From Paragonimus westermani (Eukaryota > Platyhelminthes > Trematoda > Plagiorchiida > Troglotrematidae): a DNA stretch of 64,000 nt. The notes under the pieces are model-generated. The model did not search any database, was not told the DNA's origin, and saw only the letters and a list, made by a program, of their open reading frames with translations. Both the position numbers and the translations under genes were made by a program. Of the stretch, positions 1 through 11,000 are shown piece after piece. The stretch's first letter is position 1, and each line of letters begins with the position of its first letter. The stretch covers positions 1 through 64,000 of the forward strand of contig QNGE01000751.1 in NCBI GenBank assembly GCA_008508345.1, read 5' to 3'.

Positions 1-10
1 AATCTTCCAT

Positions 11-373
11 TCACCTCCCTACTGATAAAGCTTGCTTAAGACGAATCAGTTCTCTGTGTACCATCGACATGTCACAAGCGATCTTGTTTTTATCTGCCGA
101 CGTTGCATCTTCTGAATTAGGTGCATACGCTTGGTTCAACTCGTTATCTGCGAGGTCGCCCGGTAACGCTGCATCACCAGATAAATGGCCTGAAACGCGC
201 AACCAACATTCATTGAGTGTCAGAGTGTTATCAAGCTCGACGACCCTTCCTGGGTCTTTCATGATAGTGTACTTACTTAAATAAGTCTTAGCGAAGGTTT
301 GATGCACACGGTGGTTGTGTGATTTCGAATCATCAGACGGCGTGGCCATGTCGAAAATTTTGAATTGGGGCAT
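11..373 (-). CDS. Unidentified 120-residue open frame, possibly a first exon
   Basis: This minus-strand frame opens with an ATG at 371-373 (a second ATG follows eight codons on) and stops at 11-13. Its composition is protein-like, with an acidic, Asn/Asp/Ala-rich centre (SGDAALPGDLADNELNQAY) and a mixed-charge helical end (MVHRELIRLKQAL). A donor-like AG|GTGAAT occurs at 15/14, two bases into the last sense codon, so it may be the first exon of a gene running off the left edge. I recognise no family. It lies on the opposite strand to HIRA and probably inside a HIRA intron, since the HIRA N-terminal exons must be further left. A chance open frame cannot be excluded. Confidence 0.4.
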   Translation of the reverse strand: MPQFKIFDMATPSDDSKSHNHRVHQTFAKTYLSKYTIMKDPGRVVELDNTLTLNECWLRVSGHLSGDAALPGDLADNELNQAYAPNSEDATSADKNKIACDMSMVHRELIRLKQALSVGR

Positions 374-1890
374 TACCTGTTAAAGTCCGTTTGATCCATT
401 CCCGAGTGCCCTTTTTCAAATTACGTTTCTCCTTCTATATTCTACTTTCATATTTTTATGCGTCTTATCACTTTTGAAACAAATCTATTTGCCAATGTCC
501 GTATTTCGCTCCGTTATTTTGCTACCGTTCATCGCACAATCGAGTGGGCACAAACATTCCAAATTTCTGGTCTGTAAATATCCAGTTACCTTGTAACTAC
601 ACACATTTATCTCAAGCCCTTCACAAACTAACGGGTATTCGTCGTAGCCTCAGAAAGCGTTCAGAGATTTTGTAAACATTTAATTATAGTGGCCACCGGC
701 GAAACGATGGAAATCTTTTTCGTTATCATTCGATCTCATGAGTATCGCCCGGACGTGGAACCAGAACCTGCGGAATGACAATTTTTCTATTCTGAACATT
801 CACCAATCGTATACAGATCTGTTTCTTCTTGTAAATTTTTGCTGAATTTCTTTAAAAGACAGAAATAGTTGGTTTTATGTGATAAGTTATCACACGAAGT
901 TCTGTTGCCTGAACAAATTTAAGTACCGTGCTCATGTGATACCAACTTCTGCAGTCCCGTCTTCTCACCTGCCCATATTCTGTTCATATGCCCTGATCCC
1001 CCCTCCGCATTCGTTCATGAAGAACTAGCGTGACCGTCTCTACATGGTCCTGTGAGTCATTGGGAGACTACTCTCCATATCCGATTGTGGACTACAGTTC
1101 TGGCCTTATTTGAGTTCGATATTCCCTTCTAGAGTGACCAAACCGTTTATTCCTATAACTGTCTTCCGAAGTCTGGAGTTTAGTTTGTGTGAGACGATCA
1201 ATCCGAAAATTCATTAGACTTCCCAAGTTATTCCATTTACTTGGTTTTAAACAAACTGCCCTCACTCAGTTGTACAGATGTCGGAGATCACTCGCCGTCC
1301 ATCCTAGTAATCTACCGGTATGTGCACCGTGTCTAGATCTCACTCCATTTATCTAACACAGACCGTAGAGTATTTAGCGAATAAGGATATTCCTTCGAGC
1401 CAACCTGTTACCCTAGCGAAGACCATACTGTTCACGGCGATACTACATTTGTTTAGCGTCAGTGAACGCTTGTGAAATTTGTTAAACGCAGCGTCAGCTG
1501 CTTGATGTTATATTAAGGAGGGTGCGCTGTAAAAAACTAGCTTCTTTTTCGAAACACTAACACATGCCTTCTACTGATTTATTTATATGTAGCTGATGCA
1601 TGCGATAGGTTGTCCCTCCTTCCAAAAAGAAACCAGCTTCCAGACGAGATCATCCAGTTCTCCTTTTCTGTGGAGATCGCTGTATTTTCCTGTTTGCATT
1701 ATCATGATTGCTGCTAATTTCCCAAACTGAAGCAGCTGTAGTTGTTTATACTGCGATTGTCGCGATTCTCACACTGACTGTCCCCGTAGTGATTCACTTG
1801 GAGACTATCGGCTGTTAGTGTTCTTAACTTGTTTTAGTGCTGAAATCATATCAACTTTTAGCACTTATCGAACTCCGCTTATTCCTTCAG
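374..1890. other. Non-coding; HIRA intron sequence
   Basis: No exon of HIRA and no repeat that I recognise is visible here. The B-domain motif of HIRA was looked for on the plus strand and not found. The stretch is probably the 3' part of a HIRA intron whose 5' end lies outside the window. Confidence 0.5.
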
Positions 1891-2068
1891 TCTTGACGAA
1901 GACGCCAACTCTAACCCACAGTTCACGTCATCGCAATCCAGTCAACACAACAACCGGTCTGCGTCAACGCCGGACGATTCTTGTTCCAGTGTGATTTCCT
2001 TGAAACCTTCAGGGCAGTCTAACCGTGTTCCCGAGTCCCTCAAGCTGAATGGTACAACAGATGAACAA
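1891..2068 (+). CDS. HIRA: HIRA exon a (Ser/Gln-rich linker)
   Basis: The acceptor ends TTCCTTCAG and the donor is CAA|GTAAGG. The first base completes a codon begun in an exon outside the window. The 59 following codons are rich in Ser, Asn and Gln, including a TSSQSSQ stretch, and match the low-complexity linker after the HIRA WD40 and B domains in position only. It is accepted because its end phase continues exactly into the next exon. Confidence 0.7.
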
Positions 2069-5000
2069 GTAAGGGTGGGCTATGATCTACAAGTTAGTTC
2101 TGGTCGCGTTTGCTGTTCATTTTGAGTATCATTCCATGTTTACTTCGTTTTTCCTCTGCTTTTTTACAGACACAACGTGATGTAATTGGTCAGAAGTCGT
2201 CGTTGCCATCTTATTCGCCGTCTGCGAACGGCCACACAACAGGATTGGCCTGTGATCCAAGAACATCTACGTGAGTTATTCTCATGTTGCACTCGTTTGG
2301 TTATGCCTTCGGTTGTGTGTGCTCCCTGTAGTCGCCTTTGGGACTGTGCATTGGCCAACAAGATTTCCAATGAGCATGAGACCTCAATCTTACTCTGCGA
2401 GTCCGATACTTGGCCTATTCTCGCCTAGGACGCTTATAGGTCATTAATATTCGACCGTCGCGCTTTGTGCAATGCAACTGTTGACGGCTGGAAGAAACCA
2501 CGAGGCAGCCGGACGATCATTGTTGAGAAGTGCTGCTTGTCAGACTTGCAGGTTTGTGATCACTCACACTGTTGATCGGAAACGCTTTGGCGCATAGTAG
2601 TGTGTCGCCGTCGGTGGCAAGTCTTTATCCAATAAGTCGTTGCTCTTCCCCCGTGACTTTCTTTTTTTGCTTGCTTCTTTCTTCCTATCTTTGTAAATGC
2701 TGACTAATCTGCAGTTTCGTTGACTACAGTCGGAATAACATACTGCCCGGTATGGTAAACGCATGCGGAGTACGTGACCCAACCATCCTAGGCTGCGAAA
2801 CGTGGTTAATTGACCAATTGATAACGCATCCCAAACGTTCCGGACTATACACGCGGGCGAACGGCCGTATTGCTCATGCTGCCAGTCCACTTGATGCGGG
2901 GTAATTGGCGTAGACAACGGCGGTCCAGTGGAGCAAGTTTGTTGACCTCTTCGTCGGGAACAGGCTACATTTCCGAGCCATCCGGCTAGACGGATTGCAC
3001 GCAAGCACCATATCGTCTTCCTTCGAGCGACGGCTGGACGCCTTTTGGACACCACATATGGTGCGTGTTGACAAAAGCAGTTGGTGCCTTTGCTATCCTC
3101 GCTGATTTCTCATCCGTACTGTTACAAGCTGGTGAGATAGTGTTACCCAATTGTGCGAAAGTGTGCGCAGTCTCAGGTGGCTTGGTTGCGATGAGGAAGG
3201 TGTGGTGGTTATGCTCCAGCTTTAAAGCAGTACTTTGAACTTTGTAAATGCGGAGCGCATTTCCCATCACCCTTGAAAAAATGAGAGAGGAAATCCGCTC
3301 GAAGCAACTTGGTATGCATTATAAACTTAAGCCGCGGTGGCGTTTCTGGTTTCGACTGAGAGCCGTGTGGAACGCAATAACTGACCATTCAAACCCCATG
3401 GTCTACGTGATGTGAGTATAGCCAGATAAACTGTCCCTAAAAATGTTCGGCCCACCTCTCAAGTCAACGCGACTGCCTAGTGGTAAGTGAACCATCTCTT
3501 CCAAATATAGTCTCACTTACACCGACTCGATGTCCAGTAGAACCACGCATCACGGAATAAGGCTTTCCGCTATTCCCCGGTAATCTGGCTGGCTGCATCT
3601 TTGCCGACTGTTCGACCAAGTGGTGCTCACGATATATGTGCAGGCCGTTGGTCAGCTTGCGTTTAATTTCTCCGCGGTCGTTGTCATATGCAGAGCTAAG
3701 TGGTATCGATCGAAACTTGTTGTTAAGGTTTATTGATGTGACAGTACTCTAATTTTGTCGTGGCTTCACAGCTTCTTCGGAGCGTACCTCTTCGCGGCGA
3801 GTTTTCATAGGTGCTGTGATTTGTTCCCAGTGTATGTTAGGTTCTGTCACCTGACTGGGAATGGGCAGTCTGTTTGCGACTGATTTTTGGTAGACATTCT
3901 CCACACTCTCCTCGCTGGAATGTTGGGTAGTTGTGTTGCAAATGACAACACACAACAGACACCCACGGCAGCATTGTCGGAGTCCAGGTGGTTGCTCCAA
4001 AATACACGATGTTCTTTAACGGATTGGCGCCACCTGTAACTAACTGTTGTATGATGGAGTTGTGACCATGGCTGAGAAGCATAGGATGGTTTCTGTGTAA
4101 CACACTGCTTCTTTCTGTTTTGAAATGCGGTGCTTGAAATATAAGGGCTGTAGGTTGCGCACATCTGCAGCAGTTTTTTACGATTGTCAGTGTGTCGTGT
4201 CCGGATACCAGACACCTCCGAACCACTTCTGTTCAGGATCGGGACGACCAAGGTGAGCATTGGAATCGCCGACTATTGTGTTTGTCATCGTGTTGAGTCT
4301 GTTTGAGAGGGTCGACGTGCATCTTTGGTAGCATACGAGCATTCATCCGTTGGCACGTACGTCTGTTTACTGAAGTTACAGCGTTTTTCGGATTTGTTTT
4401 GTCAGAATTTGCCCGATGCATTGAATGTGACTGCGCATAGGTGATTGTTCACTGAACGGGTTTTTGTGTTCAAGTGTATAATTTCTGCGCCTGTTGCAAA
4501 GCTTCGCTGTTTAACTGGTAGAGCTTTTGTCGACTTTGGGCATGCTGTTTCTGTCGTTGGTTCGACTGCAACTGATGTCCAGATTTTCCGCGGTTGGATC
4601 TCTTCTAATTTAACGACCCTTCCAAACTACTTGCCTCTGGCGTATGTATTTTTACATTTTGACGATGACTTGCTGGAAGGAGCCTGTTTTTCCCAACAGA
4701 TTACACCCTGCTCTCCTTTGCCAGGAGGCACGTTTGAGTGAGAGTAAAAGTGTTTCATACCTGTAGGTGTTTCTTCTCACGATAAGGAATGTATCATTAT
4801 ACTCAGTCCCATTTGTGTGAATACCACACAGTAAGTAATTCGTCATTATTTTGTCGGAATCGTCAAGTTGGTCACGCATTCTCATCTAATGTTTATTCCT
4901 CACCAACAACGTTCTAAGTATATTTGAACGCAATAACCATTTTAAATGAGGCACCATAACGGCTGATACTATCATGCAGTATGCTTTGACTGTTGTACGG

Positions 5001-8000
5001 TTAGCAATGGAGGATCGCGTGTTTAGGCAAACAGTTACAATGCCAACATGTCGTTCGGGCCAAAACTGAATGAAAGAAAGCAAATCGCCGTTTCACCATT
5101 AGGTATTTGTTACCGTGCAACAGTGAGCTTATACTAAGATATTGTCGGATTATTTGGGCTTGGACAAAAACCAGATACCGACTGTCCGAACTAATGTATT
5201 GTGGGCTGTTTTAGCTGCATTAGAAACTATGTTAGAAAAAGCACTGTGAGGAGTAAACTTGCATTTTAGATAGCTTGACGCGGTTAGCTATGGCTCCAAA
5301 AAGTCAGTCAAGTGCGATTTGCTTCGTTCTTTTCCTACGGAGGTACCTTTGTTTCATGTTATAACTGTACCAGTAATTCCGGATGGTTTAATTCCAACAT
5401 GAAATCTCTGACATTCTCTACTTACTCCCATGTGCACTTTTGTGAAAGATCACACGGTGGGTGTTGATTTAACGTTGTTCAAAGGGCAGAACTGTTGTTG
5501 ACTAATTTTCTGTCGCGCATGCGCAACGCTGCCGAGTCACCGATGACCCTGTACGAACAACAGTCTTCGATCATCGTCCGTACAAATTTGTCAGTCGTTC
5601 CATCTGTACATAGTGGCTGTACGTACTGAGGCATTATGAGTTTTTCTTTATTCTTCAGCGGAGAGTCTCATTGTCTTGGTTTGGTGTGGGACACAGCCAT
5701 CCTGTCCGGGTTAGTCGTTTGGTGCCGCTGAACTACTTTGGATGTTCTTCTCTCCCGTCTTACAGTATTTGGCCTAAAAATGGTTAATCGCTATTCTGCC
5801 CCACTTGATTGAGTTGAACCTTTAAATTAAAGCCAACTTTTCGTTGATCAAATGAACTCATTGGGCAGTTCTGTGGCATACATAGATAGTACTCGCAAGT
5901 ATCGAACCTAGTGTGGCTAGGTCCGAGTCTGACTTTCTTGTTCTGGTATGCTGTAAAGTCTGTCAGGTAGTGAACTGTTATCTAAAACGTACTGTTTGTT
6001 TGGGTAATCTCTTCAAGTTTACTCATTCTTTTAACAATTCAACGTGGTATATTACGGTTTTCGCTGTGGTTAAATGACACTAGTGGTCAAAGCACTCCAC
6101 CTTACTTTACCTGTGGCGTAATGTCTACGGGGCATTCAATTGGGTTTAAGTGCTTTCGCACACCGCGATGGCTTCCCATCACAAAACCTAGTGTTTGAGT
6201 GGGCGGTACCGCCCTGTGATCATATTATGGTGGGTTATCAAACCGGAGGTGCGACTATTCCAACTCTCGACGGAACACCTCAACACGGGGGGAGGTACGT
6301 CCAAAAGACCACAACGAGCGGAGGGGAAACAGCGTGGGTGACTATACGAGTCATCGATCATCAGGAGCGGACCAACGGACGGGATATTGCAGGGAAAATG
6401 GAATGGTTGACCAGATCGGGAGCACGACTATCCCAACATTCGGATGAATATTTGGACGTGGTCGTAGAATATGGTTAGGAGCCATAGTGGACAACACGAC
6501 CGGACGAGCCATCGTCCAATGAGACCGGACCAACGGTCGAGGAATGGCGGACGGAAAACTGCCCAACAGAAGTCGTCGGTCACACACACACACACACAAA
6601 CCGGGCAGAAGTGCACAGGACGCGTGAGCGGAAATCGGAGGAATTGTGGATCGGAATTCCAATTCATAAACGTGAGCGCGCGTAGCATGGTGAACAGCGA
6701 GTTGGACAATAGAGATTGTGCTTTCTGATGGTTGGGAACAGTGGTGGTGGTGTTCGTAGCTCGGGTTGATAGTTTTGGTATTGATATGTTCGCCGAGCNG
6801 ATTGTGCTTTATTGAACGCCTTTTCGCTGCACTAAGGCCTCATGTTCACGAGATATCTGTTTAGTCATCACTGTTTACAGTTCATTGCTCGTGTGTTGTG
6901 GCAAGGTTGTGTGTGCCGTTATGAGGTTCATCGACGTGTGTTTGGAACGGATTGTCTACTATCATCCGAGGTAGCTTCACTTGATTCGTTCAAGTGGCTT
7001 AACGTCGTTTCACCCCTACGTGATGTTTTCTTCAAGATTTTTATTGCAGGCGTGGTCAACTTTTACTAACTAATACCGCTACAGAAAAAATTGCTTCTGG
7101 AAAATGCAGTTTTCTTAATTGTTGCTGTTTGATCTGCAGTGACAAACTGGCGGAACAGTCGACAAAGCTGTCAAAAGAACCAGTCAGTACGATTGCGTCC
7201 AATTTCCAAGCCCCACCATCGTGTGTTACCATCTCGGTGAATGGACCGTCAACGCCATCCAGAGAAATTTTGTCCACTGGTTCCAACAACCAGAACAAAC
7301 GTTCCTTCACAGAAACAGAGGATGATGACATTGTTCCAGGGCAGGCGTCTGACGAAAGTTCAAAAATAAAATCTCTCAATGCTGCTAAACAAAAAAAGCG
7401 TCGCCGTGTTCGACTTTTTGATTCGAGCGATGAGCCCGTTTCTACTAACATCAACGAAAAGAAGCCTGCAGCTCAGACCAAATGCGGCTCCAATTCGCTA
7501 TCAGAAACTGGACTCACACACTCTTCTCCAAGGTGTAAAGGGCAAGCTGTTACGGATTCGGACGCAAGTAAGGCATTGTGATCTTTGGCTTGCGACTGTA
7601 ACTTTCATTCTATGCGTATGAGTGGGGTGGCATTCCTAAAGTCCGTTCACATCGAGATTCACCAATGGTACTTTTCGTTCAGATGCCTTTATATCTGATC
7701 GGTTTTTCTCACAACTGCATTATTTCCTTGGATTTCTGATTACACTGAGAAACAATTTGCTGTTCTCAGCTGCACCTGTTCATTTTAAATGAAACTCTGA
7801 TAGTGTAATTACCTTTGGGTTTTCTATTTTGACAACAGCAAATGCCCACGATTCTCGACTCACGGGTGCTACAGCCAGCTCTCTGCCATCAGCCACCACA
7901 CTGCCATTGATCACAGTGCCCGACCAATTAGCTAACGAATCCAAGGTAAAATTTGTCTGCTCGCATCCTGTTGAGGGTCCAATTTTGATCGAGCTGGCCG

Positions 8001-11000
8001 GACGTTCACCTATGCAGAGTTCCACTCTCGGCCCTTCCCGTGTGACTGTTGGTCCGCAAGCGGAACCGGGCATCTACCGAGTTACAGCATACAGAAATGA
8101 TCGCACTCTTTGGGAAGTCTTCAGTGAGCATCGCTTGACATGCTACGCATACACAGAGTAAGTTGTTCCTTGATGAACTGTATCGCGCATACATTTTTTA
8201 CGGATATTGTAAACAACGGTCAACTCAATCATTCGTATACTTGCATATGAAACTGCGCCTAGTTAAATAGCTGTTTTGATCTTGTGCATTAGTACAATGT
8301 ACGCTTGCAGTCGGCTTTGGTTACCTAGAGGATCGGCATTGTTAGTCTCCCAAAAAGATGCATGAAACGTCAGTTGACTTGAATGCATGCGTTTCGCTTG
8401 CACATCTCGTAACCAAGCCCTTAATGGACTTGGATAACATCAAGCGATACACAACAACACCAACGAATTGCTCGGAGATTAAGAATTTTATTATCCATAA
8501 CTCATTACTTTAGCGCCTACTCCGCACTTATCCACCTATCTCTTTAAACGTTTGTCTCCTCATTGGTCTCTTACTGAAAAACTTTGTCAGGTGATTGAAA
8601 CTTGTGTCAACCTGTTATACCTTTTTATCATTCTATCACACAATCTATCAGCTACCCCTTGGTTCTGTAACCGCTTCACATGCTATTGCCAGAGTACATT
8701 CTGGTAAAATCCTCGGTGTTTTTGTTTACACAGTTGTTATCTTCTGTTCAAAGGCCTCCTACTGAAACCAAACCGTTAAAGCGGTAAAAAGATTGGTGCG
8801 ATATATCTTATGCTACCTGCTCTCATGTTTTCGAGTTGTGTACGCTGACATTATGGCCGTTTTTTTAACGTGTTAAAACAACTTCGGCTCTAGTGCTTTC
8901 ATACGTTAGATAAACATTGCTACTATCCAATATACGGCAAGTTAGCCGACGTTAGGAAGAATATTTTTTCCGGCAGTGCCTGGCGTTTGTTTACCGAAGT
9001 TCATAATTTTTGTGACTTTTTACCATTCTGAAACCGCCATGTTCTCCTTCTCGCCTTTTTCTTGCTGGACGATCTTATGTGTGTGTTACAGCTTGCTTTA
9101 ATTGATGTTACTATCTACCCATGGTCTGTTTTGTCAACTTTAGCTATATGATTTTCATCGGTGATATGAATGGTCGAATTCAAAGTCTCCACAGTAATGG
9201 CACACGCGTTTGTCCGCCGCTACTTTTGAACTCCTCTGTGCATCTCCTTTCTCTCACTACGAATGGCACTGCTGACAGACCGGTTTCTGGCTCCACATTC
9301 AATCTTGGCTCAACTTGTGCCGGCACAACAAGCTTCAGTCGACTACATACGGTCGTCAGCGGTGGAGATACACAAAATTCGCAACATTCACTCGTATCCA
9401 ACCAACAAACTTCTGTCACTCATTATCGCCTGATGGCTTTATACAAATGTGGACGATTGCTCACTTGGCACATCAGTTTACCATCGGAGGCCCATATACC
9501 GAACTCCGTGCTTTATTGCCCGTCGATTTTCCCACAGTTGCTTGTAGAAACAAACGTCCGAGAAATCATCAAGGGTAAATTTGTCTGTTTTTGTTTATTC
9601 CCACCTGATATTTCCCATCCAGGGCCCCCTGCTTCTCTCTCAAGTTACTCCTCGTTGACGTTCAGCTCAGACGGTCATCCCGTTGTTCATCGTCGGGACG
9701 GTTCCTCCTACTTGTTTCATATGGACAGTCGAACATGGTAACTGTCTGTTTATTTTTTACGGTTGGTAAAATTTTCATATGAAGAGATCCGTGTGTATGC
9801 AGTACTTTGTGGGTTGTGTGTGATTTACTGTTTTTTGCACTCTACTAACTGCACCGGAAAACCTAAGCAGAGATTTGGAAATCTCCTAACAGGATCAGTT
9901 CATTACGACGAATTATGACCTCCACCAGTTTACCTTTTATTACGCAGTCGTTAATTTGCCGGGAAACGGTTAAGCAATAATCCAAAGATACTTTGCGTAC
10001 AGCGGATATGAAAGTGAACCTAGAACTACCAATGTGTTGAACAATTGTTTTTGATCACACTTCCACCGTCACATCGTTACTTTTGTCTTAATGAAAATAT
10101 TCCGACAATCTGAGAGTAATTATTCACGAATGGTTGGCAGCTACCTGTCGACACAACTTTGAAAAATTTTGAAATTCTATGAGAGCTTGGATGAATTTCA
10201 CAATTTCGCTGTCCTAGCAAATCGTAATGGAGAAAAATTTTGAGTACGACAACGCGCTAATGCCACCTGAGATGGATAACTTACCGTACATTGACACCTA
10301 GGACAGTTGGAAGAAGTGTGGAGAAAAATGCATTTTGCAAGCTCGAAAGGGCATTTCTTCTGACAAGAACGGTCGAAAGGAGAAGAGCTAAACAGCATAA
10401 ACGAAAATGGAAGTTATGACTGCCTGTATAATGAGAGGCGTGGTTCGATATTGAACAAGGTCCGAAAGAGAGGCGTGTTTGAGATCCCCACCTTCAAGTG
10501 TACAAACAGTATACTGAGTTGGGATAAAGTTAAAATTTATAAATCAAAGGTAACCAAGCAGGGACAAAGACAGATTTCATAACTTAAGTTGACGAACAAT
10601 TTTCCGCCACAAGAGAGTAGCCAACTATCGGTGTGGGGATACCAAGGTAGGCTACAAAAAACGTTTATCACAGTTCAGTTGCACACGTCAAATACGAGGC
10701 AAATTAGGACGAAAAATAACCGCTGCCAGGGGTGTAGTGGAACTCCCTTCGAAGCTTTTTTCCATGTGGCGTTTATTTCGACATTGATCCATACGGAAGT
10801 GAACAATAGATGTTGAAATGTGGAATGCTGTCTAGTCTGGGTTAGTGAACAGTGAATGTCGCATCATATGCGAAGAGCATGTACGGAAAATGTTGAAAGG
10901 TATTGTCGTTGATAAACAGCAAAATCGAACTCTGAAGAAGACCAGCATTACGTATTTGTTGGTTTGATATGGAGCTTTGTGTGCGAACTGCACCAGAAGG

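Larger units (their letters stand above)
2271..7139 (+). other. HIRA intron of 4.87 kb, repeat-rich
   Basis: The intron between HIRA exons b and c holds a degenerate minus-strand LINE (about 2440-4425), a GC-rich diverged minisatellite (about 6225-6560), a CA microsatellite and a copy of a dispersed repeat near 6640-6735. Between about 4425 and 6140 I see nothing recognisable. One undetermined base is at 6799. Confidence 0.75.

Noticed and set aside
6140..6478. 112-codon plus-strand open frame
   Set aside because: It lies in the GC-rich diverged minisatellite of a HIRA intron. The G-rich composition explains the lack of stops, and there is no domain.
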